Made by a program: the position numbers and the translations under genes. A stretch of 64,000 bases of DNA from the NCBI GenBank assembly GCA_013416795.1, contig RQSC01000007.1, positions 192,093 to 256,092 on the forward strand, written 5' to 3'. This document shows positions 49,046 to 58,773 of this stretch, piece by piece. Below the pieces are notes generated by a model that ran no database searches, had not been told where the DNA came from, and worked only from the letters and a program-made list of their open reading frames with translations. The stretch comes from Prasinococcaceae sp. CCMP 1430 (Eukaryota; Prasinodermophyta; Palmophyllophyceae; Prasinococcales; Prasinococcaceae). How positions within the stretch are numbered: the stretch's first letter is position 1; each line of letters starts with the position of its first letter.

Positions 49046-50086
49046 GTGGCGGGGCAGGTCGCGGCCGCGACGCCGAAGCTGGGGGGGCGAGGCTTCGCCG
49101 CGGGCGCTCCGCAGCAGGCGTGCGCGCGATACGTAGCGGGGCCGGGCTCGCAGCGGCACTTCACGCGTGGTTTCGCCTCAGACGCGACCCAGCTGTACAC
49201 AGACGCGCGCGCAGCCGCCCAGCGCAAGCAAAGGCAGGTCGCTGAGCAGTTTTCTGCAGCCAGGAGTAAGCTGCCCCCAGTGCCCAAGCCCGTCACCCAG
49301 GCAGCGCACAATGTTGCGTCGTCCGTGGCGTCGGCAGCGACTGGCGGCGTGCGTGCGAGCCGCGAGGCGGTGGGAATTCAACTACAGGCATTCTGGCAGA
49401 GCTACGGCACGTACGTCTCGCTGGCCGGCGCCGGCTTTGGCGTGTATGTCTTGTGGCGGTCCATGTACGGCGCGGCTGGGTTCTTCGTCGATGTCTCTGA
49501 GACCTTCGCTGAGCTTGGCCTCCTCGGGCTGGCGGTCTCGGTGGGCACATTGGGCATGCTGTACGTGCGGAGCCTGTACACCATCGACCCCGACGCCGCC
49601 TACAGGTTGGCGATGCGCGCGCTCAACGCGCACGCAGGCGCACTCGAGCTGCTCGGCGCACCGGTGGTTGGATCCGAGGCGCGCGCATTCGTGCAGACCG
49701 GCGGCCACCTGCGCTTGAGCAAGAAGTGGCGCCCCAAGTTCGCGTCGCGCCGATGCCACCTCATTTTCCCGGTGAAGGGCCTTGGGGGCTCGCGCGGCAT
49801 TGCCTCTCTGGAGGCCAAGAAGCGCGTGCGCTTCCCGTGGCGGTCGACGATGGAGATCAAGCTGCTCGCTGTCGACGTCCCCAACGCGCCAGGGGGCAGC
49901 CTGGGCCGCATCTACATCGTCGGCGACGACGACGCGTACGACAAGGGCTCGCGCGGAAAGGGGCTGATGGCGGAGCTGCGCGACCCGCTGCTGCAGGCCA
50001 TGGCTCGACAAGGCGATGACGAGGCCGAGGATGACCAGGACGATGAGGACGAAGGGGAGGCGACGCGAGCGGGCGATCGCACATAA
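49046..50086 (+). CDS. Tim21/Coa1-like mitochondrial inner-membrane protein, 5' end unresolved
   Basis: About 345 codons. The N terminus is Arg/Ala/Gly-rich with RHFTRGFASDA, a likely mitochondrial presequence with its cleavage region. Two hydrophobic segments lie near residues 120-135 (YVSLAGAGFGVYVL) and 155-172 (LGLLGLAVSVGTLGMLYV). The following domain has ALELLGAPV, RRCHLIFPVKGLGGSRG, ASLEAKKR and IYIVGDD. This is the pattern of the Tim21/Coa1 fold, which acts in inner-membrane protein import or cytochrome oxidase assembly. An acidic tail ends the protein. The open frame starts without ATG next to the N at 49025, so the start is missing or in an upstream exon. Family call is moderate. 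Confidence 0.62.
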   Translation: MAGQVAAATPKLGGRGFAAGAPQQACARYVAGPGSQRHFTRGFASDATQLYTDARAAAQRKQRQVAEQFSAARSKLPPVPKPVTQAAHNVASSVASAATGGVRASREAVGIQLQAFWQSYGTYVSLAGAGFGVYVLWRSMYGAAGFFVDVSETFAELGLLGLAVSVGTLGMLYVRSLYTIDPDAAYRLAMRALNAHAGALELLGAPVVGSEARAFVQTGGHLRLSKKWRPKFASRRCHLIFPVKGLGGSRGIASLEAKKRVRFPWRSTMEIKLLAVDVPNAPGGSLGRIYIVGDDDAYDKGSRGKGLMAELRDPLLQAMARQGDDEAEDDQDDEDEGEATRAGDRT

Positions 50087-50219
50087 ATTTTCGCGCGCGA
50101 GCTCGCGCGTGCTGAGCGGCGGTAGCTGCCAATGAATATACACATGAAGGTACACGCGGTGCCGAACCGCCCGAGCGCTGGTGGCCACGCGCGCCTGGCA
50201 AAGCAGAGAACCCGCTCCC

Positions 50220-51412
50220 TCAGCGTGGCGCGTACAGCGCCTGCGCCGGCCCGTGCAGGGCCGAGCGGTCGGCGGCGCTTTCGACGGCATGGGCCAACGC
50301 GTCAGCCCACGCCGTGGTGGCGATGCTGGGCACACCCGCCAGCACCTGAGGCAGAGTTCGCGGCTTCGGGAAGTTCCGGAACTTGACGTCGTCGCCGAAA
50401 GCCTCCTTCATCACCGAGGCCATCGAGGCGCCTGTGCCGTCGACGAGGCCCAGCGCCGCGGCTTGACGCCCTGTGAAGATTTCTCCGGTGAACACCGATT
50501 CCGGGTCGGTGCCTTTGGCTGTGAGCGCGTCCCCGCGCGTGGCGAGCACGGCGTCCTTGAATGCCGCGTGGATATCGTCCAGGACAGTCTGCAGGCGCGC
50601 GACAGCGGCGGGGTCCTCGGGCAGGGTCGGGTCAATCTCCTGCTTTCGAGCGCCAGCGGTGTACTTGCGCCGCTCGAGTCCCCATCGTTCGAGCACACCC
50701 GTGATGCCGAAGGTCCCGCCTACGACACCTACCGAACCGACGATGCTGCTGTCGTCGGCGTAAATCTTGTCTGCAGCACACGCAATGTAGTAGCCCCCAC
50801 TCGCGGCCACGTCCTCCGTGAACGCGTAGACCGGCACCTTCTTCTCTGCAGCGAGCTCCCGTATCGCAGTGTAAATGCGGCTGCTCTGCACGGGGCTGCC
50901 ACCTGGGCTGTTGATGCGAAGGGCGACTGCGACGACGTTGGGAGCCTCAAACGCCTTGACGAGTTGGTCTCCAACTGAGTCCAGATTCAATCCTCTGCTC
51001 GGTCCCGACCCACCTGTTCAGAGGGGCCACAGGCGTGGAAGAGAGCAGCGCGCGTCAGCACGTGCAGCCGCTACCTCTCGCCCACGGACGGCTCTGCAGC
51101 CCCACTGCACTCTCTGGGGGGCCCGTGCTCTCACACGCTCACCTCCTGGGCCAATTGCTCGAATGGTACCCTCCAGCCTGCGCCGCGCGGCGTTCAGACC
51201 AAGCGTGAGTATCTGCGCGCATGTGCTCATGCAGCCGCAACGTGCGCGTGGGGCGCTGTGACGCATGCGCTCCCGCTCCCACCTGCGCACAGGACAAGGC
51301 GCACCCCCACTCCCCTGCGACGGCGCCGGCCACCCGCGTGTCGCGCCCGCGCGCACCTCACGACGCTCACCACCTTCCCCGCCCGCGCCCACCAGGGCAG
51401 CAGCCACGACAT
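50220..51412 (-). CDS. SohB/SppA-type signal peptide peptidase (peptidase S49)
   Basis: Membrane-associated serine protease; 287 aa. Exons are complement(51357..51412), (51143..51177) and (50220..50992). The middle exon is only 35 nt. Joining the three gives a hydrophobic start (MSWLLPWWARAG), VVSVVRLEGTIRAIGPGG, then LNLDSVGDQLVKAFEAP, the expected S49 sequence. Catalytic features follow: NSPGGSPVQSS, FTEDVAASGGYYIACAADKI with the nucleophile serine in ASGG, SSIVGSVGVVGG, and a lysine in the ERRKYTAGARKQEIDP segment. Proteins of this short class (SohB) occur in mitochondria, plastids and bacteria; location here is unknown. Splice sites are GTGCGC/GCGCAG and GTGAGC/CAGAG. Confidence 0.87.
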
Positions 51413-51776
51413 GGCCGCCGCGCCCGGCCCCTTGCTTGGCGCGCGCGGGCAGCGCGGGAGTGGCGCGCTGCTGGCGACCTGCTGCCCGCTGCCCCCCGCC
51501 GAGGCCGAAATGCACACGCCCCGCTCGGCCGCCGCATTCCATGCGGTTTGACCTGGCCTAACATCGTACAGTACAGGGTACCATCATGATGATGCATGCG
51601 GTGTAACAGGTGCAAGGACCTTCGTCTGGGTGAAATGCACACGCACAAAAATGGTGGAGGCCCTGGCTCGTGCTGTGCTGCTGCTGCTGGCCACAAGGCG
51701 CGCACTGCGCGGCCCGGCGCGGCCCCGGCGCGGCGCGAGCCGGCAGGGGAGGGGGCCACGGGGGCGCAGGCACGGC
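51413..51776. other. Divergent promoter region, SohB / TRAPPC2L
   Basis: About 360 nt containing GTACAGTAC (51566-51574) and the first copy of a dispersed 45-nt repeat (51566-51610). No gene was recognised. Confidence 0.45.
51566..51610. repeat. Dispersed 45-nt repeat, copy A (with GTACAGTAC)
   Basis: Begins GTACAGTAC, then a TACCATCATGATG core, then CATG and GTGTA-CAG. Shares order and most bases with copy B at 53909-53945. Confidence 0.6.
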
Positions 51777-52409
51777 ATGTCGGGCGCGTCGGGGCGCGTG
51801 TCGACGCTCGCGGTGGTGAGCCGCGCGGGGCTGCCCGTGTACACCGCCGACTTTGCCGCGGCGCCCCGCGACGAAGCCGCGCACCTGCACGAGTTCGTGA
51901 TGCATGCGGCGCTCGACGCTGTGCAGGAGCAGCTCTGGAGCACGCCCGCGTGCTATCTCAGAGTCGTCGACGGCTTCAGGGACCTGCTAGTGTCGGCGTA
52001 CGTGACGAGTACGTAGGCGCTTCCGTTCTTGCGGCGCAACGCAGCCCAAAGCGCTCTGCGCCGCCCGCTGGGGCACCCGGGACTTTTCTCCCATGGATCC
52101 GCGGCGCTTCCACACCTCACGCGCGGCGGAGTAGCGGGTCGATGGCCCCCTCTCTCCCCTAGCCATCTTTGCGCGCACGGCATTCTTACCCGCGCGATCC
52201 ATCTCTGACCCGCTCCGCTCAAAGTGGGGCACTCGGTGCTGCTGCTGTTGCACGAGGGACGAAACGAGGAAGGCATTCGGCAATTCTTCGTCGAGGTGCA
52301 CGAAGCGTACCTGCGCGTGATGCTCAACCCGCTGCGCAAAGACGACGACATGATCACAAACCCCGCGTTCGACGCCAGGGTGCGAGCTGCTGCCAAGAAA
52401 CACCTCTGA
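51777..52409 (+). CDS. TRAPPC2L: TRAPP complex subunit TRAPPC2L (Tca17) homologue
   Basis: Longin-fold subunit of the TRAPP tethering complexes in ER-Golgi and Golgi traffic. 138 aa, close to the usual 140. Exons are 51777-52008 and 52225-52409 (donor GTACGT, acceptor CAAAG, phase 1). Exon 1 has VSTLAVVSRAGLPVYTADF, then LHEFVMHAALDAVQEQL and LRVVDGFRDLLVSAYVT. Exon 2 has GHSVLLLLHEG, 'GIRQFFVEVHEAYLRVMLNPL' (Tca17's 'FRKLHNSYTDVMCNPF') and FDARVRAAAKK. The ATG at 51777 directly precedes the conserved fold. The longer upstream frame is Arg-rich and has no match. Confidence 0.86.
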
Positions 52410-52594
52410 CTGAGGCAGCGGCTGCCCCCACCTCTCTAGGTAGCTAGCCAGAAATAGTAGTTACACCTGTCGCCACGATATCATACAGATGATCGGAGTA
52501 GTGTACATATTGGTCGCTCGTCATGTCGTGCGGTATGCCCGACCGGCTATGTGCAGGGTCCCAACGCACCCACCTGTTCGGCCACGCCTATCTA

Positions 52595-53434
52595 TCAGCC
52601 GAGCGCATCCCACGCGTCCTGCATGCGCTTCTCTCGCATCCTTGCCTCGACGATGTTGACGTGCGGTGCCTTCCTCTCACGGCGGCCACTCGCCGAGCCC
52701 GCCCTTGTCGACATCGACGAGGCAGTGCGCCGCCCCTGGCTCGCCTGCCTTGGCGGCGTGTCTGGCTCGACCATCAGCCCGAGCGCACGCGTCGACACCG
52801 CGCCGCCCATCACGCCGAGCTCGGCCTCCAGCCGCATGCCGACCTCATCGTCCAGGCTGAGAGCATCGGCGGCGGCGGCACCGAGCGCCCCCTTGCCGCG
52901 CACCTTGCTTGCCGCCCCGCCCCAGTCCGCCTCGCGCTGCTGCGCGTCCGTTATGGAGTCGGCCAGCCCCTGGTCAACCATCGGGTCCAGCGAAGGCACC
53001 CATCCGTGCGGCGGCTCAAAATCGGAATCGTCGGCGAGCTCGCCGCTCAACCTGTCGACCACGCGTCGGCCGCGCGTGTCGTAGAGCACGCCTCCGACGC
53101 GGTACACTTCACGGGACGCAGCCTGGACGGGCAATGCTGACGCGGTGCTCAAGCCGTCCCTCACGCGCCGCGGCGCCCATCCCGCCGGCGGGCGCCACGC
53201 GACGGCTGGCGCACCCTCCCACGCGCCCGCGACCTCCCTGCCGCGCACGTCGTACGCGCGCCCATCGACTACGAATGGCACCTGACCACCGACGCCCGCC
53301 GAGCTTTCCCTTGCGGGGCCCGGCGCCGAAGGCGCCGCGCGCTGCACCTTGAACTCCCTGCGCTCGCGCGGCGCCTCCGCGAGCACCTGCGCGGCGTTGA
53401 GCGTCCCGGTGCGCGTGTGCGCGCCCGTCGCCAT
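52595..53434 (-). CDS. Unknown protein with two YDxRGRxV...PPxGWxP repeats
   Basis: 279 aa from the ATG at 53434 (MATGAHTRTG). Two repeats of about 40 residues are visible. The first reads VVDGRAYDVRGREV and ends RPPAGWAP; the second reads RVGGVLYDTRGRRV and ends EPPHGWVP. The C-terminal half is acidic then basic, with ARMREKRMQDAWDALG at the end, a probable helix. I do not recognise the family. The composition suggests a cytosolic or cytoskeletal protein. The upstream GH43-like fragment ends just before this start, on the same strand, and is read in a different frame. They may be one split locus or two neighbours. Confidence 0.55.
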   Translation of the reverse strand: MATGAHTRTGTLNAAQVLAEAPRERREFKVQRAAPSAPGPARESSAGVGGQVPFVVDGRAYDVRGREVAGAWEGAPAVAWRPPAGWAPRRVRDGLSTASALPVQAASREVYRVGGVLYDTRGRRVVDRLSGELADDSDFEPPHGWVPSLDPMVDQGLADSITDAQQREADWGGAASKVRGKGALGAAAADALSLDDEVGMRLEAELGVMGGAVSTRALGLMVEPDTPPRQASQGRRTASSMSTRAGSASGRRERKAPHVNIVEARMREKRMQDAWDALG

Positions 53435-53469
53435 CGCTGGCGCCAACGGAGATGTCCACCAGCATGTTG

Positions 53470-53901
53470 GTGGGTGACGAACTTCTTCTCGTCGAAGCCC
53501 AGCCCGCAATAGAGCTTCTCGTCATAGAACAGCACCAGCCCGGCGGTGCCACCCGGCGCGATCTCGATCTCGCATTCGAACTCGTATCCGGTGTCGCCGG
53601 CGATCAGCAGCAGCGGCGACGAGTCCACCGGCGCCTTGCCCGTGGCCTTCAGGGTCAGCGTGCCAGCTTCGGCGTGCACTCTGTCCGATTCCGTCTGGGA
53701 GGGTTTGAAGAAATTCCACTTCCGCCCCAGCGCCAGCGGCCCGGTGAAGTCGTCCGACAGCGCCTGGCCATGCGGCACCCGCGCGCCGCCCGCATGCGGC
53801 GCGTTCGAAAACACACCCGCGACGAGAGCCCCATCAGAACGCACTGCTGGGGTGGGGTGGGTGCCCTCCACGAGATGGCGCCCGTGGGTGTACCATCTCA
53901 T
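53470..53901 (-). pseudogene. Orphan GH43-type (beta-xylosidase) C-terminal domain fragment
   Basis: The minus frame from the ATG at 53901 reads MRWYTHGRHLVEG, then LSDDFTGPLALGRKWNFF, SSPLLLIAGDTGYEFECEIE and LVLFYDEKLYCGLGFDEKKF. This resembles the C-terminal beta-sandwich of family 43 glycoside hydrolases. No catalytic five-blade propeller is seen upstream on this strand, and the domain stops mid-fold near 53470, where the next gene begins. It is therefore best viewed as a broken remnant or a misjoined exon of a larger gene. A real gene with unrecognised introns is also possible. No restored version is proposed. Confidence 0.5.
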
Positions 53902-54704
53902 GGTACTAGTACAGTACCATCATGATGGTACATGTAGTGTAGCAGTTCAGTTCCGGTTCCACGCCACACGTCTCACGCGCCGCGTCGTCGCCAGCGGCGT
54001 TCCCCCGCGAAACTCGATGAAATTCCCGGGGGGTCGCGCTCGCACCCCCAGTCCAGCCAGCCAGCTGCGTCCCACCACAGCAGACGCGTGCCCAGCCAGC
54101 CAGGGGACCTCGGATGCGTCGGTGGGTCTGTCGGTGAGCCAACAGATTCGAGAGTGCATGTACCGATGGTGATATCGGGTCATGGGGCCAGTTCGCGGCC
54201 TCGCCGGCCGCCTGCGGCTCGACGCGCACCGGCCGGATGCCGCAGACCATCAGAATGTCTGCCGCAAACGACGCCGATGGCGATGGCGCGCGCGTGCGGC
54301 GCGCGCGCCACGGGAGCGCAAGGCGATTCCGCGCGTTTTGTGGTGCGTTCGAATGCGTCGACCGAGGCGCTCGCAAATTAATTGCGGGCGTTTATTTGGC
54401 GGGGTCGCTGAGCGCCCCCCGCCCCCGTCGCGCCCGCGTTCGGGGCGCGAGTGCCGGTGCGCGGGCGGGGCTGCAGCACGCGCATGGCGCCTGCGAGGCC
54501 CTTGCGGCGAAGAGCGATGGCGGGGGGCGGCGCGCGGGGAGCGCCAGAGCGCGGGCGGGGCGCGCCGCCCTGTGCTGGCAGAGGGTGCGAGGGAGAGGAG
54601 CGCGGGAGAGGGCGGTCCGCTACCGCGGCAGGGGGCGGCGCGGCGCTGAAAGCACAGCAGGCGGCTGTCTGCTGGCTGGGGCCTCTGGCCACGGCCGCGG
54701 CACC
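53902..54704. other. Intergenic region with repeated TACCATCATGATG element
   Basis: Contains the second copy of the 45-nt repeat (53909-53945) and otherwise low-complexity CpG-rich sequence toward the start of the RE-rich gene. No gene was recognised. Confidence 0.4.
53909..53945. repeat. Dispersed 45-nt repeat, copy B (with GTACAGTAC)
   Basis: GTACAGTAC, CCATCATGATG, CATG, GTGTA-CAG in the same order as copy A, with a 5-nt deletion between the first two blocks. It lies just upstream of the GH43-type fragment. Confidence 0.6.
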
Positions 54705-55703
54705 ATGTCGGCGGCGATGGGCGCCGACGCCGGCGCCGCAGCCGCAGCCGCCGCGGCAGCGGCGGCGGCAAGCAGGATGTTTGGTGGTCAGCACGCCGGC
54801 TCCCCAACGCGGCTGAGGCCCCAGCAGCAGATGAGGCACGCGCTCCGCGACCAGTCGCACACGCAGGACCTGGAGCGCTCGTCGTGCTCTCCTTCGGAAC
54901 GCTCAGAGGCGGAGCGCAGCGACCACGACCTGAGCCCCTGCATGCAGCCGCTGACCGTAGAGGTGAGGAGCGAGCGTGACCTCGTCCACGAAGAAAATCC
55001 GGCGAAGGTCACCGTCATCAGCGAGGAGTGGGCTGCGCGCGTGGTCGCCTGCGCGCCGGGCTGGATTCTGAAGTGGCTCAGGGAGGGTCCGCCTGATGGC
55101 CACCGCAAGCGGTGGAATCCAGCGGGCGGCGACCCACCGCGCGGGGGTGGGCCTCCCGCCGCGCACGTTGCTCTGCCGCCGGCGCAGCGCGGGCCGAGGG
55201 GCCCGCAACCGCGCGGGAGGGGCATGCCCCTGCCGATGAACCTCAGATTGCCGATGCCACCCGGTCCACCCAGACCGGCGGAGCACGGCGGACCGGCGCC
55301 TTCGGGGACTAGCGGCGAGAGAGGGGAGCCAAGATCATCGGAGGTGCTGCACAGCGAGCTCGAGCGCGCGCAGCAGCAGCTGCTCGAGATGCAGGCGCGC
55401 ATGAAGTACCTTCAGAGTCAGATTCACACAGGCAGCAACGGAGGGAGGAGGCCCGACAGACACGATGATAGGCATCCACGAGCGCGAGAGCGAGAGCGAG
55501 AGCGAGAGCGAGAGCGGGAGAATGGGCGGGACGAGAGGCACGAGCACGAGTATGCCCGCGGCCATTTCACGCACGAGCACGAGCGCTCTTACAGCCGCGA
55601 CTACAAAGCGCACAGCGCCAGGCCAGACAACGATGAGTCGGACTGGCGCCGGGAGCGCGAGCGCGAGCGCGAGCGGCGCCGGTACGAAAGCGAGGAGGAC
55701 TGA
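54705..55703 (+). CDS. RE-dipeptide-rich protein, possibly RNA-binding/splicing-associated
   Basis: 332 aa, single exon, ATG at 54705. A polyAla start is followed by a Ser/Arg-rich patch (RSSCSPSERSEAERSDHD). A folded-looking segment with three tryptophans (EEWAARVVACAPGWILKWLR) comes next, then a Pro/Gly/Arg-rich stretch, a coiled coil (ELERAQQQLLEMQARMKYLQ) and a C-terminal Arg/Glu run of alternating RE. RE/RS/RD dipeptide tails are common in splicing and mRNA-processing proteins. No named family was recognised. The RE run is encoded by a GAGAGC repeat at 55480-55518, whose length may vary. Confidence 0.55.
   Translation: MSAAMGADAGAAAAAAAAAAAASRMFGGQHAGSPTRLRPQQQMRHALRDQSHTQDLERSSCSPSERSEAERSDHDLSPCMQPLTVEVRSERDLVHEENPAKVTVISEEWAARVVACAPGWILKWLREGPPDGHRKRWNPAGGDPPRGGGPPAAHVALPPAQRGPRGPQPRGRGMPLPMNLRLPMPPGPPRPAEHGGPAPSGTSGERGEPRSSEVLHSELERAQQQLLEMQARMKYLQSQIHTGSNGGRRPDRHDDRHPRARERERERERERENGRDERHEHEYARGHFTHEHERSYSRDYKAHSARPDNDESDWRRERERERERRRYESEED
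55480..55518. repeat. (GAGAGC)n coding microsatellite
   Basis: About six copies of GAGAGC/GAGCGA encoding Arg-Glu repeats in the gene above. Confidence 0.75.
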
Positions 55704-55932
55704 AGGCAAGGCCGCGACTGCCTTTGCGCCGCGCCTTATGAGGGCACCTGGACAACATCGGAACAGAAAAGCTATCGCAGCAGCGGCTCTGTTTGCTTGT
55801 AATATCTCTGCGCCAAGCAGCACCTCAGCGTGTACTGTCACAAGCTGGTGTCGGCGACGGCGCCACAGCGAGCGGGCGAAGTTGGCGTTGAGGGAGCCGA
55901 GCAGGGGCACCGCTACCTGGAGGGGCTCTACT

Positions 55933-58199
55933 TTACAAGACGGAAAATTGCAGCGACTGATCCTCGGGGCGCGCAGCCGCGGTGCGGCCTGCCGCCTTGG
56001 CCTTGACCCGAGCGCCCAAGCTCAGCAATGTCTTCGGCCCGCCAAAGTCTACCGCGGCGACGGCATTCTTTTCGACCCACTGACTGACGTCCTTCAGCAC
56101 GTAGCCCGAGTCTGCCATGGTCTTGTCGTCCTCGAACCACACCACGTACAAGTAGAAGAGCGCGCCCGCGTAGCATGCGTTGAGCGCCGAGAGCACGGAA
56201 CCGCGGCGGTTTGCTTCCTCGTTGAGTGCTCCGGAGCGCAGCGCGCGCAGCGCCCACTGCGTACAGTTGAGGCTCACCACTGCGAAAGGGAAGCCCTGCA
56301 CTTCGTCCCTTGCCAGCTGCATGAGTGTCGCGAGATTCTCGCGCGCGTTGTGGCTCAGAAATACCATTTGCGCCAGCCCGAGCATACCGGCGCCACGGAG
56401 GTCCGTCGCTGGGTCGTCCCCTTGGAAGCCCACCTCGTCCCAGTGGCTGCCATAGCGCTGTGGGATGAAGTGGTGGCCAGCGTGTCAGCGCGACCATCGC
56501 ACACTTGCGGTGCACTTAATGCGCGCGTCGCAGCACGCCCTTTCATCTTCACCTATCCACACCAAACACACAAGCACACGTACACGCGCCATACCTTCAC
56601 CTCTGAATCGACCTTGCCTGTCACCTGCCTGTATACCTCGGTGAGCATACCCACGTGCGATGGCTCGCTGTCGCTGAGCGGCGTCTTTGCGAGGGCGAAG
56701 CACGCGAGCCGCTCGAACTCGAGAGATCCGCTCAGCGTTGATGGGCCCACGCATGCCGCAAGGAACTTCTGCATGCAACCGGCACGCTCTTCCTGCACCA
56801 CGCACTCGTTCGCCACTGCGTGCACGTACGCTCCCTCGAGGATATACTTGCGTGCGTCCTCCCATGAAAGCCCCCCCCGAGCGCCTTTTTCTGCGCGTGT
56901 GTCTGTGCCGAAGCCTCCTTGCGTGTGCCCCTTCCCCACGATGTCGAGACCAACGTCCAAGTCGACTTCCACATCCAATGCCAAGCCAGCTGCTGCCGCT
57001 GTTGCGGCCGACGCGGACTCGTGTGCAGCCGCAGGCTCGCATGGCGCCTCGGCGATCTCTGCTGCACGTTGAGCATTGGCAGCGTCCCACTCATCGGCCT
57101 CGCTCCGTTCCGGAACCACAGGCGTGGCAGTGGCAGGCGCGGGCGCGGGTGCATGCGCAGCAGGCGCAGCGCTGGCTGCAGAATCGCCTTCCGTGTTCGG
57201 CTCGGACGCTTGCTCCACCTGCGACAGCTCCTCGTCCGACTCCTGGTAGTCGTCCTCCTCGTCGCACTCCGCAAATGCGTCCATTCCCATGCCACCAGCT
57301 GTGCCAGTGAGCAGTGCCGCCTGCTTGGAGCTCAGAGCTTGAGGCACGTATTCGCGCTTGCCGCCGTCTTGCGCGAACGCGTATCCAAACTCGTCATCCT
57401 CATCAGCAGCTCCCTCCAGGCGGCTGGAGACCACCTTGAGGCCTACCGCGCTGCCGAATGGGTCAGCGAGCTTGGCAGGGCTGCTATCTGGCGCTTCGGG
57501 AGCGGCGGGCTCCTGGGAACTCTTTGCTGCATTGGTGCCCTTGCTCCCGATGAGTTCCGCGAGCGGGGGGAGCGACGACCCGCCCGTCGCGCGCTCGGGC
57601 TCCTTGGCAATGGGCGCCGCGCCCGCCACAAAAGCGTCCGCGTGCTGCGCTGGCGCAGCCACATCTGCCGCCAAACCGAACACTTCGAGCTCCCCATCCG
57701 AGTCTGAGTCGCTGCTCTCATCGCCGTCGGTAATGTCACCAGGCGCGGGACCCGCGAGGCTCCCGACGACCTCCACCTGTCGCTCCTGGCGCGAGGCAAC
57801 GCTGTCGCCACCAACGACGCTGCTGCTGCTGCCGCTGCTGCTTGCTGCGCCGGCTGCAGCGCCGGGTGAGGCTGCGCGCGCGGGCGGGGGGGCAGGCGCG
57901 CCGCGGCGTGCCACAAGCGATGCACCGATGCCACGTGCTGCCGGCCGCAGGTGAGAGCGTCGCGGGGCCCTCGCTGCGGCGGCATTGCCCACACCCTTGA
58001 GCGGGGGCAGCGCCTTCGGGGGAACGCCGGCGGTCGGTGGCGCCGCACCGCGCGCCGACGGCAGCGGCGAGAGCAAGGGCGCGTCGATGGCAACGTCGAT
58101 CGCGCTCGCCGTCGACGGCCGCTCGGCCGTCGAAGGGCGCTCGCCTGCCGCTGCGCCGAGGTGCACGCCGACGTCGATGCCTATCGGGTCATCGTCCAT
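55933..58199 (-). CDS. ELMO-domain protein with long acidic N-terminal region
   Basis: 707 aa from the ATG at 58199 (an ATG at 58280 would add 27). Exons are complement(56601..58199) and complement(55933..56457), phase 0 (GTGAAG...CACAG). The C-terminal exon and end of exon 1 hold the ELMO domain: RLACFALAKTPLSDSE, then RYGSHWDEVGFQGDDPATDLRG, GMLGLAQMVFLS, and later helices (SLNCTQWALRAL). ELMO/ELMOD proteins act on small GTPases (as GAPs for Arf-like proteins or in Rac GEF complexes). The first 450 residues are Ala/Pro/Ser/Asp-Glu-rich and probably disordered, with patches like DSDSDGELEVFG. Which GTPase it acts on is unknown. An unusual feature is the large N-terminal extension. Confidence 0.85.
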
Positions 58200-58773
58200 C
58201 GCGCGCTCGCGCTGGTGGCGGTCTCGGGTCTGGCGCGCGCTCGCGTGCGAGCACGCGCGCGCACGCGCATTCGAAATCATTATATGATCTGTTCCCCGCC
58301 GCGTGCATCAACATCTAAAAATTGGTAGTCCGGAATGTTGAGAATTGAGAAACAATCCTGAAATTGGTATCATGTATGCATGCCACCTCTCCCGCGGGGC
58401 GTGCGAGCGAGGCCGGCCGGCGCCGAGCGCCAGCAAGTGGGGGCGCCGCGACTCCGGCGTCGAACGCGGTGTGCCTGGCTGCCGGCGCCAGGCGCGGCAT
58501 CGAGCGCATGGACGCGTTGCCTGACCCCCCGCGCGGGCTGGCGCGCGGCTGGCGCCGCGCGGCCCGGCCCCGAGGCGCGCGAGAGAGCTGTGGAGCTGCG
58601 GATGACGTTGGTTCGTTGGGGCGCTGCTGCGGCGCCTTTAAAGGGTTTTGATACAGGGTCTGTATATCACGTTAAGTTCTGATATGCACGCGCGACGACA
58701 CGGGTTTGGGTTCGCGCGGTCCGAGGGCGTTCCCCGGGCGGCGGCGGCGGCCCCAGGGGGTGGGCGCGATCTC

